From Capra hircus (Eukaryota; Chordata; Mammalia; Artiodactyla; Bovidae): a stretch of DNA of 64,000 nucleotides. Where the stretch lies: NCBI RefSeq assembly GCF_001704415.2, contig NC_030831.1, positions 44,686,134 through 44,750,133 on the forward strand. The letters run 5' to 3'. Positions 10,955 through 21,500 of this stretch are shown here, in pieces. A program made the position numbers and the translations under genes. Within the stretch, counting starts at the first letter, position 1; every line of letters starts with the position of its first letter. Below the pieces are notes generated by a model that was given only the letters and a program-made list of their open reading frames with translations, made no database searches and had not been told where the DNA came from.

Positions 10955-11148
10955 CAGTGGTTCTCAAAGCATGGCCCCAGGACCGGCAGCAGCAGCAGTA
11001 CCACCAGGGAACTTGTTAGCAATGCAGATTCTCAGAAGGCCCCACAAACCTACTAAATTAGAGACTGATCTTTGGGACCAGCAGTAGGTTCTGTCAAGCT
11101 CTCCAGGTAGTTCTTATTCTTATGCGTGAAAACATTTGAAAGAGCAGT
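10955..11148 (+). repeat. MER5A-like hAT-Charlie element
   Basis: It starts 'cagtggttctcaaagcatgg', continues 'gggaacttgttagcaatgca' and ends near 'catttgaaagagcagtag', about the 189-bp length of MER5A. A short CAG run at 10986-10998 lies inside. Confidence 0.75.
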
Positions 11149-11204
11149 AGATTGGATACTTTTTTTCAAAATTTATCCTATAAATAGCCTAGATAGGGTT
11201 CCAG

Positions 11205-11300
11205 ATCATGTCAAGGCCACACAGCTGGCTAAGTGGTGGAACCCTTGCTAGAATCAAGGTCCTTGAACTGCCCTTCAGAGCTTATCTAATTAATCCAACT
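11205..11300 (-). repeat. MIR fragment, antisense
   Basis: 'gtcaaggccacacagctggc' followed by 'taagtggtggaac' is the typical antisense MIR core. Confidence 0.55.
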
Positions 11301-11441
11301 AAGAGGATGTTTAGAATTCATGGCATGTCTCTCTCTCTTGATCTCTCTGTCTCTTCTGTCTCTGTCTCTCTCTGGGTTTAGCTTCTAGTGGGCCGCAGGA
11401 TTGTGGAGAAAATATTATTTTTAGCTCATAGTATACCTTCT

Positions 11442-11666
11442 GTGCAGGTTTCCCCATGTGGCTCAGTGGTAAAGAATCTGCCTGCCAATGCAGGAGACTT
11501 GAATTCAATCCTTGGGTTGGGAATATCCCCAAGAGAAGGAAATGGCAACCCATTCTGGGAAATTCCATGGACAGAGGAGCCTGGCTGGCTACAGTCCTTG
11601 GGGTTGCAAAGAGTCAGATACAACTTAGCAACTAAACCACCACCACCACCACACTTGCAGTGCAGG
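11442..11666 (+). mobile_element. Bov-tA SINE with short TSD
   Basis: It begins with the tRNA-like head 'cccatgtggctcagtggtaa' (A-box region), has a B-box-like 'gaattcaatccttggg', a BovB-derived body, and ends in 'gcaactaaaccaccacc'. Flanking 'gtgcagg' occurs at 11442-11448 and 11660-11666. A short CT-rich simple stretch precedes it at 11326-11374. Confidence 0.9.
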
Positions 11667-11989
11667 ATATGTTCATTATAAAGAGAAATCACAGCAAAGA
11701 GTGAGTTATTTGTGAATTATTGGTCCCTATTAGTTCTGTAACTAAATGTGGCTGAGCAGTTTTGTTGAAATTGATTGGCAGGTAAATATGCTGATAAAAG
11801 CACAGTCTGCTGATCGAGAAGAGGGCAGAAGTAAACAAGACAGGGAGTGGCAAGGCACAACGCCTTTCTCTTAGGGTACAATTGTAATTCTTTTAGCTCT
11901 TCTTCAAAAATATCTAGAATTGCAGTCACTGTACTGCGTTTTATAAAATTCACTGTCTGTAGTGGTTGCAGCAGTTTTAAAAAGAAATG
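11667..11989. other. Unassigned DNA
   Basis: No exon or repeat is recognised. The 78-codon - strand frame has no domain. Confidence 0.35.
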
Positions 11990-12182
11990 AATCGCCAGTC
12001 TAGGTTCGATGCAGGATACAGGATGCTTGGGGCTGGTGCACTGGGATGACCCAGAGAGATGATATGGGGAGGGAGATGGGAGCGGGGTTCAGGATTGGGA
12101 GCTCATGTACACCTGTGGCAGATTCATGTTGATGTATGGCAAAACCAACACAGTATTGTAAAGTAAAATTAAAAAAGAGATG
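11990..12182 (+). repeat. Ruminant L1-type 3' end
   Basis: The segment 'cttggggctggtgcactggg', 'agatgatatggggagggaga' and 'gatgtatggcaaaaccaaca' followed by an A-rich tail is a very common ruminant retrotransposon 3' end. I attribute it to L1 (L1_BT type). It is only about 190 bp, strongly truncated. Confidence 0.65.
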
Positions 12183-12185
12183 TTC

Positions 12186-12417
12186 TTAAGCAGAAAGTGA
12201 AAGTGAAGTTGCTCAGTCGTGTCTGACTCTTTGTGATCCCATGGCCTGTAGCCTACCAGGCTCCTCTGTCCATGGGATTTTCCAGGCAATAGTCCTGGAG
12301 TGGATTGCCATTTCCTGCTCCAGGGGATCTTCCCAACCCAGGGGTTGAACCCGGGTCTCACGCATTGTAGACAGATGCTTTACTGTCTGAGCCACCAGGG
12401 AAGCCTTTTTAGGCAGA
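12186..12417 (-). mobile_element. Bov-tA SINE, antisense
   Basis: On the + strand it runs from a 'gaaagtgaaagtgaag' tail through 'gtcgtgtctgactctttgtg' to the reverse-complemented tRNA head 'gagccaccagggaagcc'. A near-identical 9-bp flank 'ttaagcaga'/'ttaggcaga' (12186-12194 and 12409-12417) is a likely TSD. Confidence 0.88.
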
Positions 12418-13531
12418 GTCTGGAGTAAGTTTTAGGGTGGAATTTGAGTTGTCTTAAGAAATAATTTCATCTGCTTGTCCTGGAGATTAATGAAGGCTTT
12501 GCTTGCAGTCCTCAGCACCCAGTAGGCAGGACTGGGACTAGAGGACCTTGGCCTCTGAACCCCAGGCTGAGGCACCTGGAGTGAGGATGAACAGCGGGGA
12601 CCTCCAGGGAGAGCGGAACCCACACACAATCGGGGGGTTCCTGGAAGCAATGAGATTGGGAGGCATAGGCTAACAGGGCAGGTGTAGGGGAATCCTAGAG
12701 CTTTTCTGGTGCATCTCTCATTTCACAGAGAGGAATATTGAAGTTCAGATGGGAAAGTGACGTGCTGGAGGCTGCAGGTGCTGAAAGAGTTCTTAGACCT
12801 TTGGATGTCATTCTTCTCTAGCGCTCTCTCTGGCTCTCCACAGCACTTTCTAAAGGCACCAAAGTTAAGACCTGGGAAGATTTGCTGGTCCTCTTAACCT
12901 TACGTGCCAGCCTCAGACACTGCTCTTAAGTAGATGATACTGAGGAGAGGTTTGACTTGGAATTCCACCTCAGATTTTTAGGGCTTTCTCTCATCTCGCC
13001 CTCTTTCTCGTCCCCTGTCCCTTTCTTCTAGACTGCCTCCCACCTGAAAGGGGGGTAAATGGGACCTTAGGAGACTGATGGTTTCTTAAGATCCAAGATT
13101 TATGTGCCATAATTCTTTGAGTTATAAAACAAGGTAACAGCTGATGGACAGGAGACTTTCTAGTCACTTCACAGCTAAGAGCCCAGATCCCAGATCCTGT
13201 AGAGGATCGTGGCCTTCTCAGAGTTGATGGAGGCCTTGCCCTCTGGTTTCAGGAAACATCTAATTCCTGTGTGGCAGAAAAGCAGGCTGTAGAGGGCTGC
13301 TCTTATTCAAGGGCAGTGGGTCTAGGGTACAAAATCATGGTGTCTTGTCAGGAAGTGTTACTGCGAATAGCTCCACCGCTTCCCACAGCATTTTGCTGAT
13401 ATGCTAATGAATGTTCTAACAGTTCCGTTGCTGCTTTCCCACTCATTTCTCTCTCTTGGAATAAATCATGATTTACTAAAGTGTCTCAAATAATTGTGAT
13501 CATTGCTGAAAAAAAAAGATGTGTGGTCTGT
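12418..13531. other. Unassigned DNA
   Basis: Possible weak MIR traces near 12722-12800. No exon is recognised. An A-run at 13509-13517 sits just before a CpG cluster. Confidence 0.35.
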
Positions 13532-13630
13532 CGCTCGGTCAGTCCCGGGTTCTTCGAGGGTCCCCACTATGTCGGCGGCCCCTAGAACTCTACTTTTCAC
13601 GCTTGGCCGCTTGCTGCACTTGAAACCACG
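13532..13630. promoter_or_regulatory. Small CpG cluster of unknown origin
   Basis: Nine CpGs in about 100 bp, for example around 'tcgctcggtcagtcccggg' and 'gtcggcggcccctagaac'. It does not match the ruminant SINEs here. The 'ggcggcccctag' part loosely resembles a CTCF-type core, which is a weak indication only. It could be a young unlisted repeat that has not lost its CpGs, or a regulatory site. Confidence 0.3.
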
Positions 13631-14595
13631 TCTTCTTCCTCACAGCCTGACCTGAGTTCTTTTTATTCACTACAGATTTTATTAGAAGTAGGGTAGGGGG
13701 TGGTGAAATAATTTTAGAGGAGGTTACTGACTCAGCGAGGCAGGGGAAATTGCTGTCTCTCTGTGTGTCTCAGGCTGCCCACCTGCAGATTCTGGATTTC
13801 TCTCATTGTTTATTGGCTCCATCCAGGGGTGACATTGATGAAAACCTAAAGAGTGATTTTGAGGTGGAAAAGGCTACAGATAGCAGGTCTGTTTTTAAAA
13901 TCCTGAGAAGAATACAGCGGCAAATATGCTGACCCCCAATGCTTTGAATAATTGAAATCATTGCTTAGAAAAGTCACCACATCCATATACCAACATACAC
14001 ACATATACTCTTGTCCTTGCTTTGGTAACAGAATTCCATGAACAGAGAGCATAAACTCTTCTCCTGGAAGTATTAGTAGCAAGAGAGATCATATGGGTCT
14101 TTGAAGATGAGTGGGGCGGTTTGCTCCTACAACAAATGCACCCAGACTGTGTTTTCCATTGGCTCCCGTGCTCTGTTTTTACAGAGCACAGTTTTAGCTT
14201 TCTCTGTCACTGTCAGGATGTTGGTTCTTCATTTTAAACATAAGCCGTTCTTTCACCAAACCACCCTTCCAATTCATGCTTCTCATCTGCTGGGGGTGAG
14301 AAAGGACATAGTCAAGCTGGTGAAAATCGAGAGAAAGTCAGGGTAAACAGGTCCTGAGCCAAGACCGGAGTGGCTCTTCTGTGATGGAGCTCTTCTTCCA
14401 TGGATCTTCCTGTCCAGCTGTCTGGGGAGAACTCTCTTACGGAGTATCAACATTTTATGTATTGAGTTTCCCTCAGGATGGTGGTTCCTCTCAGGGCCAC
14501 AGAGGAAATGGGGAAAGCATTATATATGACTGATTCCTTTGAGCCAGAAGTGCTCAGGAATGTCACCCTGGAGGGGACCCGGGTGTGATCTAGAC
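13631..14595. other. Unassigned DNA
   Basis: No repeat or exon is recognised. Frames at 13750-13932 and 14101-14346 have no domain. Confidence 0.35.
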
Positions 14596-14751
14596 CAGTG
14601 TGACTGAATGTGCATTAGGGTGCCCCGGAAAGCTATTAACACGCCAGTGCCTGCTTCCTAGCTGAAAAAGTGAAGTGGGGTAGGGTCCCAGTGTCTGTAT
14701 TTGTCAACAGTTCTTCATGTGGTTCTCATTGCATCAGCAGTTGAGAAACAG
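14596..14751 (+). repeat. hAT-Charlie (MER20-like) remnant
   Basis: It starts 'cagtgtgactgaatgtgcat' and ends 'agcagttgagaaaca'. The preceding 'atctagac' fits the NTCTAGAN target preference of hAT-Charlie elements. I see no matching right-hand copy. Confidence 0.55.
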
Positions 14752-15000
14752 GAATCTCCCACACTTTGCTCATAATACAGATGAAGAATTCCAGGCACAG
14801 GGAGTATGACTGATGGGCAGGACAGGGGCGTCTCTGCCACACTTAGCCTCCAGTCCTACAAATGCTGTGATGATAGCCTTCCTTGCATGTGGTCTTCGCT
14901 TGTCTGAACAGCTCTTAATCCTTCAGCCTTTTCTCAAGCGACATGATTTTAAAGTTTGACAAACACACACATACCACTTTTGTAAATTGTGGGATGCTTG

Positions 15001-15200
15001 GGCTTCCCTGGTGGCTCAGAAGATAAAGAATCTGCTTGCAATGTGGAATGCCCAGGTTCGATCCCTCTGTCGGGAAGATCCTCTGGAGAAGGAAATGGCA
15101 GTATTCTTGCCCGGAGAATCCCATGGACCAATGAGCCTGGTAGATTGTAGTCCATGGGGTCACAAAGAGTCGTACATGACTAAGTGACTAACACACACAC
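15001..15200 (+). mobile_element. Bov-tA SINE
   Basis: tRNA-like head 'ggcttccctggtggctcaga', B-box-like 'ggttcgatccctctg', BovB-derived body and an ACACAC tail (15190-15200). It lacks about ten bases ('acccactcca' in the consensus) after 'ggaaatggc'. Confidence 0.9.
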
Positions 15201-16544
15201 TTTACAGTGGCAAAATAATTTCTCCCATCTCCCCCTCTTTGTTCTCCTCCCCTGCCCCTTTCTTCTGGGCTTCCTCCCACCTGAAAAGGAGTAAAGGAGG
15301 CCTTAGGAATGCGCTTGCTCAATACTGTTTGCTGCACTTCATCTGCTGGTGATGTATTAATTAGCCAGGGCACTGCACCTTAACGAACAGATTACAGGCA
15401 GGTCCTGGTGTGTGTTAATGCTTACCCAGAGATGCTCAGTGGTGGTCTCATCTGTGGCCTAAATGTAAAGAGAGAAATGCGGTTGACTTTACTTTCATAG
15501 ATGATTTCTTACTTATATGTGTTGACATATTGGTTTCAAAGCCATATGTCAGCATATTTGCTATGAGTTGTTTCACATATGTTTAAACTTTTGGATAATA
15601 GCATTTACTCTATAAGTTATAATTCCTGTGCCTCAGTTTTTGCATGGTTATGTTTATGTTTTCTCACATGCATGTATAACTGTATATGGTGTTAACTTTC
15701 ACCCTGTCACTGTATGTTTCAAATTTACCTTAAGGTCTGGTGTGGTACTTCCCCCTTCAAGCTGAGTAATAGATACAGACTTTGTATCTCCCAGCCTTCT
15801 CCAGGCAAAAATGCCACTCTGTCTGGGGCAGATTCCCAGTCACAAAACCAAGCCCTCTTCTTCTCTTGAACCCAGAACTCTGATGCTGGTGCTCATAGAA
15901 GACAGGCAGGACAAGGAGTGTGTGACCCTCAGGTGCACTGGAAGGGGGGCTAAATTAGTTTGGCAGCCAGGTGTTTTTGTTTGTTTGTTTTATTTGAGAA
16001 CATAGCGCATTTTACCCAGAAGTATACTTTTGCTTGGTGCTTCCAAGCTCTCCTCTTTGGCATTCTCTCTCCCTTGATTCCATGTAAAATCAGGAGCCAT
16101 CCTGCTTCTGAAATCTTCCAAACAATGAGGCCCCAGGGTTTTGTCTTGCTTTGAACCCACAGCACGTAGTGACTGGATGGGTGTATCTGTTCTGGGGCTG
16201 GTCTCTGGTGAGCACCTGAGACATTCACATCTCATCTGAGAATTGTCGTCTGCACATTCATACCTATGCTTTTCTGCTAAAAGCACATAGGGCTTATATA
16301 TAGACCTAAAAGCTATAGACCTTTTTCCCAGGAAAAGTACATGTAGGCATAAAATGTTGTGTTCATTATCAAGAGATTCAAGGACCTTCCCAGGAGGCCC
16401 ATTAAGTATCAGATAAGGACCCTTGGGGGGTCATGGCTGATATATTTTCCCTAAGATAACAATGGTGAGAATATATTGACTTTTAAGACATATTTGGTGA
16501 AATAAGGAAAAAAAAAATGATGCTCAAAATGATAGCATCCAAGG
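15201..16544. other. Unassigned DNA
   Basis: About 1.3 kb without a recognised repeat or exon. A (GTTT)n patch lies at 15973-15992. Frames of up to 98 codons around 15950-16286 overlap on both strands and have no domain. Confidence 0.35.
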
Positions 16545-16660
16545 ATCTCATAGATCATTTAATACAGGCCATTCATATTACAGATGAGAAAATCGAGCCC
16601 CAGAGGAGACCAGTGTTTTTGGAGGCCATATTGAGGTTAATTACAAGTAATGGATCTGAA
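16545..16660 (-). repeat. MIR-like fragment, antisense
   Basis: The 'tattacagatgagaaaatcg' followed by 'agccccagaggagac' pattern is a decayed antisense MIR core. Confidence 0.4.
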
Positions 16661-16698
16661 TTGGGGTCTCTGTCCTGCACTTTTTCTATCTGGTACAA

Positions 16699-16789
16699 TA
16701 AAATGCCTTTCAGTAAAATGAAGGTTGACTTTTCTGGCTCTTTCTTGGATTCTTTTTTTTTTTTTTTTTATCATTTTGAGGTCTAGGGA
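16699..16789 (+). repeat. Long direct repeat, left copy
   Basis: A 91-bp segment starting 'taaaatgcctttcagtaaaa', containing 'ttgacttttctggctc', a T17 run and ending 'tgaggtctaggga'. It recurs with about 10% differences at 17063-17150, on the far side of a BovB tail. Confidence 0.85.
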
Positions 16790-17062
16790 TATTCACTGGA
16801 AGGACTGATGGTGAAACTGAAGCTCCAATACTTTGGCCACCTGATGCGAAGAGCTGACTCATTGAAAAAGACCCTAATGGTGGGAAAGATTGAAGGCGTG
16901 AGGAGAAGGGAAAGGATGAGATGGTTGGCTGGCGTCACCAACTCAATGGACACGAGTTTAAGCAAACTCCTGGAGATAGTGAAGGACAGAGAAGGCTGGC
17001 ATGCTGAGTTCCTGGGGTTGCAAAGAGTCAGACACGATTTAGTGACCAAACAACAATAAGAG
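16790..17062 (+). repeat. BovB LINE 3' end between direct repeats
   Basis: Sense BovB 3' end: 'attcactggaaggactgatg', 'gccacctgatgcgaagagct', then 'gttgcaaagagtcagacacg' and an ACAACAATAAGAG tail. It is 5'-truncated to about 270 bp. Its 83-codon open frame (16808-17059) is a BovB ORF C-terminal remnant. The flanking repeats are about 90 bp long, far longer than a typical retrotransposon TSD. Confidence 0.85.
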
Positions 17063-17150
17063 TAAAATGCCTTTCGATAAAATGAAGATTGACTTTTCTG
17101 GCTCCTTCTTGGACTTTTTTTTTTTAATTTAATCACCTTGAGGTCTAGGA
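17063..17150 (+). repeat. Long direct repeat, right copy
   Basis: An 88-bp copy of 16699-16789: starts 'taaaatgcctttcgataaaa', has a T13 run and ends 'ttgaggtctagga'. The differences are a handful of substitutions plus length variation in the T run. Confidence 0.85.
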
Positions 17151-17648
17151 AGATAGCCATGCATCGTACTTACACTGTGAGATGAAAAGGAATAATAATA
17201 ATAAGTAGCTGAATATAAAATATTACTTTTCCTTTAGGAGAAAAGGCATTTTTCAGGCATTGGGGCTTTCGATAATGGTGCTTGTGGGTTACAGGGAAAC
17301 CTCCAGTTCTTCTCTGAAGAGCTACATATTTGTGGGGACTGGGTAGCATGAAACCCCACACCTGAGACTGAATTTCACATCCCCCTCAAGGTGGAGGTCA
17401 CCGGTTGTGTCCCAGCTCTTCTCTGAGGCATATCAGAGAGCAAAAATAACTCTTGCTTATCTCCCATTCTAGGGCCTGAGACCTGAACAAATAGTATCTG
17501 AAGATAAGTGTAATTTGCCCGAGGTCAACCTGCTGCTTAGCTGGAAGTCAGCTCACCTACATTTTGTGCACCCATCTTCACTGACAGGTAGTGCTAGGTC
17601 TTCGCTGGATTTTCCCCTTCAGTCGGTCAACGAAGTTAGCTGCAAATG
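17151..17648. other. Unassigned DNA
   Basis: A weak antisense MIR-like patch may lie at 17495-17580 ('taatttgcccgaggtcaacc'). No exon is seen. Confidence 0.3.
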
Positions 17649-18000
17649 TGTCTTAGTTTGGGCTGTAACAGGAAAACACTGTAGGCTGGGTGGCTTATAA
17701 ACAAAATTTATTTCTGATAGGTCTGAAGTCTGGAAGTCTGACATCAGGATGCTAGCAAGATCGAGTTCTGGGAGGGCCCTCTCCCAGCTTGCAGACTGTG
17801 TCTTCTTCCTATATTCTCTCACAACGGAAGGAAGCAAGAGAGCTCTCTGGGGTCCCTTTTATAACAGCAGTAATCCCATTCATGAAGATCCACCCTCATG
17901 ACCTAATCACTTCCCAAAGGCCCTGCCCCCTAATGTCATCGCATTGGAGATTAGAGATTTCAATGTATGGATTTTGAGAGGGCACACACATTCAGTCCAT
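17649..18000 (-). mobile_element. MLT1-type LTR (ERVL-MaLR), antisense
   Basis: It matches the reverse complement of an MLT1 LTR: 'ggctgggtggcttataaaca', 'ggaaggaagcaagagagctc', 'catgacctaatcacttccca' and 'acacacattcagtccat'. No internal retroviral sequence is next to it, so it is a solo LTR of an ancient element. No gene is present. Confidence 0.8.
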
Positions 18001-18216
18001 TGGAATGCGTTTGTCGTTCTTCAGCTGAATGTATGCTTGCCATTATGCTAGGTGCTGTGGACAAAGTCTGGGCTGCCTTGAAGTGTTTCTGGGTACTTGA
18101 GGATTTTTATTAACATGATTATTATCATCATCTCATATTTGTGCAGTCATTTAAAATGGCAAAGCGTATTCCCCACAGAAGCTTAAATAACCAAATGTGA
18201 AATAAGGGCTAAGATC

Positions 18217-18446
18217 CTCTGTGTGGGTGGCGCTAGCCGTAAAGAACCCACTTGTCAATGCAGGAGATAGAAGAGACGCAGGTTTGCTCCCTGGGTTGGG
18301 AAGATGCTTTGGAGAAAGGCATGGCAACTCACTCCAGTTTTCTTGCCTGGAGAATCCGATGGACAGAGGAGCCCTGTGGGTGGGCTACAGTCCATAGGGT
18401 CGCAAAGAGTCCTACATAACCAAAGCGATGTAACACCCACACGCGC
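18217..18446 (+). mobile_element. Bov-tA SINE, diverged variant
   Basis: It has a 'ggtggcgctagccgtaaaga' head, a B-box-like 'gcaggtttgctccctgg' and a BovB-derived body ('gggtcgcaaagagtcctaca'). The head variant and number of changes suggest an older Bov-tA subfamily. Confidence 0.8.
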
Positions 18447-18477
18447 AAGTGTGAGGGAAAGAAGATGTGACAAGACC

Positions 18478-18715
18478 TTGGAACAGGTTGTTCCCTCTGC
18501 CCTGGATTGTCCCGATCCCTCCACTAACCTTTACCCGTGTCCCACCCAGACTTGCCCAGTGCTGATGTCAGCCCAAGCATCTGCTTCTTAGGGAGACCTT
18601 TCCTGACTTCTGGCCCACGGCCACCCCAGATCGCAGAAGTGCAGGTACCCATGGGACACATTGCTTATTTCCTCGTACTCATCTCATTTGTTCCTATGTA
18701 TGCTTCTTGTAGTGA
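18478..18715 (+). repeat. L2 LINE 3' region
   Basis: 'gttccctctgccctggattg' followed by 'agggagacctttcctgactt' and 'ttatttcctcgtactcatct' follows the order of the L2 3' region. Confidence 0.55.
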
Positions 18716-19674
18716 AGTCTCTCTACCTCCTGAACTGAGCGGGGTGTAGGGAAACCACAAAGGGAGCTGGAGGATCCCAGGAATAGTAATAGCCCCGGGA
18801 GAACTATGATCATCCTTGACTTGAAATGGGAAGGATCGGTTTCGTTCCCTGAATGTATGGGCGTGTTGGGGATGGGGAGCAAGCTGGAGAGCCCAGGAAA
18901 GTTGTATTGGTGGAGTAGGAGCCGTGGCCTTTAGTTAACACAGTCTGGGGGACCCAGCAGGGAGGAGACTGGGAGAGCAGTACTCCTGACCTCACTCACC
19001 TCCCTTCCTGTGATTTCCTGTTGGTGCACTAGTGTGGCTGAAGGCAGAGACTAAAAAGACTTGATTTGCAGCTCATAGAGGTCAGGGCTGCTGGTAGACA
19101 GTGGGGTTAGAGGAGATGGGGAGTGAACCTGGAGAGGTGCTTGAGGGGTGGCCAGTCCAGTGGGCGTTACCCCAATCTTCATTCCTTTCAGCTCATTTTC
19201 AGGTCAGTACTTCACAAACTGTAGATGGAAAGTCGTTCACAACTGACTAATTATTCCCTACCAGAGTTAATATTTATTCTCTTTCGGCCACTGGCACCTT
19301 TGGAACCAGGTGTGCTGGGCCCAGGGGACGCGTTCCCGCACCAGGGAGATTGTCAAGACTCAGGCTGATGTTCATGCCTTCCCTGGCCCTAGGGACGTGG
19401 ATTTTTGTCTGATGCCAGGAGATCCCGAGGCTAATCATTCACCAGGTTGTGCCTGCTGCTATCTCAGCCTAACATAAAAAGGAGCTTGCTTCTGGAAGTC
19501 ATTTACTTTTGATGTTTGGGGAAAATGATACCACTGCTGTTTCATTTACATTTTGTTTTGTTTGAGGGAGTTCTTTGAAAGTAGCAATGGGAAAGCTGTG
19601 ATTTCCACTGGGATCCTGTTTACAGCTCTTTAAAGATTATCATGCTCATTCTATGATTTGACCTTCACCACAAC
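18716..19674. other. Unassigned DNA
   Basis: No exon or repeat is recognised. A few CpGs occur near 19328-19337 without forming an island. Confidence 0.35.
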
Positions 19675-20240
19675 CCTAGTGATGATAGGCATCCATCAGA
19701 CAATCAAAATGTACATAAATAATTTCAAACATGATAAGGACTCTGAAGAGCAAGAGTGCTGTGAAAATCTGGAAGGCAAAGCGAAGGTTCTGTGTTAAGG
19801 CGCTGAGAGGGAGTAGGTTGGCGTAGGCAGTGCTGAGACTCTGGAAGGAGGTCGGTGCGGTGGGATGTGCGGAGCAGGTGGAATGGCCAGGGATGGTGTG
19901 AGGAGACGGGGCTGGAAGGGAGAGGGAAGCTGCACCTGCCTCTGTTGACAGGAGAAAGATTCGCAGGGTCTCTAGCTTGGGGACAATGGGGGCCATTGAA
20001 GGGCTGAGTAGGGATATGACAAACTTAGATTTGCTCGTAAAGGGATTTTTCTGGAATTTCTATGAAGGAGGGATGGAAGGGAGCAAGAAATAAATTATGA
20101 AGTCATGGTGGTGGTTTGGGTGAAGGGGATGGGGGACTAGGTAGAAAGGATCAGGTCTGAGAACTGTTTTGGAGGCAAAAGAACAGCATTTCTTGACAGG
20201 TATGTGACTACATTTGTCACAGGTGAACTGTTTGTCCAGG
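19675..20240 (-). repeat. L2 LINE, antisense
   Basis: 'aatgggggccattgaagggc', 'gtagggatatgacaaactta' and the following 'gattt...ctggaatttc' region match antisense L2 (GGGAGCCATTGAAGG type). The 106-codon frame 19676-19996 lies inside it and is not a gene. Confidence 0.6.
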
Positions 20241-20311
20241 TGATCTATGACCCAGTTCTGTCACTGCACAGCCGTACTCTGTACAGAAGTCTTGACTTTG
20301 TCACCAATGGG

Positions 20312-20313
<2 letters not shown>

Positions 20314-20353
<40 letters not shown>
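20314..20353 (+). repeat. (TG)20 microsatellite
   Basis: Forty bases of uninterrupted GT dinucleotide. Pure arrays of this length are commonly length-polymorphic in mammals. Confidence 0.97.
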
Positions 20354-20355
<2 letters not shown>

Positions 20356-21199
20356 GCACATGTGCCTGCATTTCTAGCACTGGGACCATTTATGTTCAAA
20401 TACTCCTGAAGGTTTGGATATTTTCTCTTTTAAACCAAATATTAGGCTTGTTTATTGATCTTCCCATCTAAAAAGAATGAGGTGTGGGAAAAAGAGTAAT
20501 TTAACATATACTTTTTAATAGTTCTTTGGTCTTTTACTCAATTTACACAGAATCCAAAAGGACTATTTACCACTGTGTGGTTGTTAAACGGTTGCCTTTC
20601 CAGGCAGACCTGCCTATAAAGTCATTAATGTATTTATGAGGAACCATGTGGACAGGAAATCACCCATTTTATACCCTAAAGAGAATGTTTTTCTCTTAGC
20701 CCTTCCTTCAGTTCAGTCTGGGTTAAAGTGATTAGACAGCTTGTAGGTGAGCTCTGGCTAAAGTAAGCTGCTTATTCCACCTGGCCCTTGCTTCCTCAGT
20801 TCTCTACTTCACCAGGAAGGAATGATTGGCATACACCATCCTCTGGGGATTCTCCTTTCCAAGTTCAGACCAGGGCAGGCACAGCCGTCAATCTTCCCCA
20901 TCAGTGTCACTAGTCCTGTATTTTTGTTGTTGTTTTCTGCAGCACAGACAATCCTTCTTATAAGGACCCATACTTTTTCCTGTGTTAGTTTCCATGCTAG
21001 TTACCTTTCCTAGTCTTGTTTCATGGAAGAGGGACTTTTGGCTTCTAGCTTGTAGGTAAGGAGGTTGCTTCCTGGCAAAAACCTTTGTGCAGATGGCTTT
21101 TGTCCCAAGAATTAATTATGGAGAATCTACTGATATTTGTCAAGGCACAAGATTGGGAACTTTAATTTTACAGAAGTGTCCGTCTATACTCAACCAAAG
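20354..21199. other. Unassigned DNA
   Basis: No repeat or exon is recognised. The region at 20780-21030 could be a decayed L2. Confidence 0.3.
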
Positions 21200-21500
21200 A
21201 ATGCGGGACATATTTGCCTACATTATCTCTCCCAACTGAAATGCTCTCCTCCTTCCCCTCTGCTTATTAATAGTTCATTTTTTGAGAAAGGAGTCTCTTC
21301 TTCTGAAAAACCTTCTCAGCCTTCCAAAGTTACACTGCTTTTTCTCCTGTTAGAATTTCATCTAGAGCCCATTCATCTACTCCCTGGGCCACTTGTGTGA
21401 TTGTTGTTAGGCACGAATCGTAACTGAATCTTCTTGAGAGTGGAGGGAATGTTTATGTGCGATTTCATCCCATAGAATTTAACTATGACACCTTACCTAG
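21200..21500 (+). repeat. L2-like 3' region
   Basis: 'actgaaatgctctcctcctt', 'aaaaaccttctcagccttcc' and 'cttgagagtggagggaatgt' follow the order of L2 3' sequence. Diverged. Confidence 0.5.

Noticed and set aside
11449..11659. tRNA gene (A and B box present)
   Set aside because: The tRNA-like head belongs to a Bov-tA SINE. No cloverleaf is intact, and the same structure recurs at all Bov-tA copies.
15950..16286. Coding exon from overlapping frames near 16.1 kb
   Set aside because: Frames on both strands are of similar length, with no domain or splice pattern.
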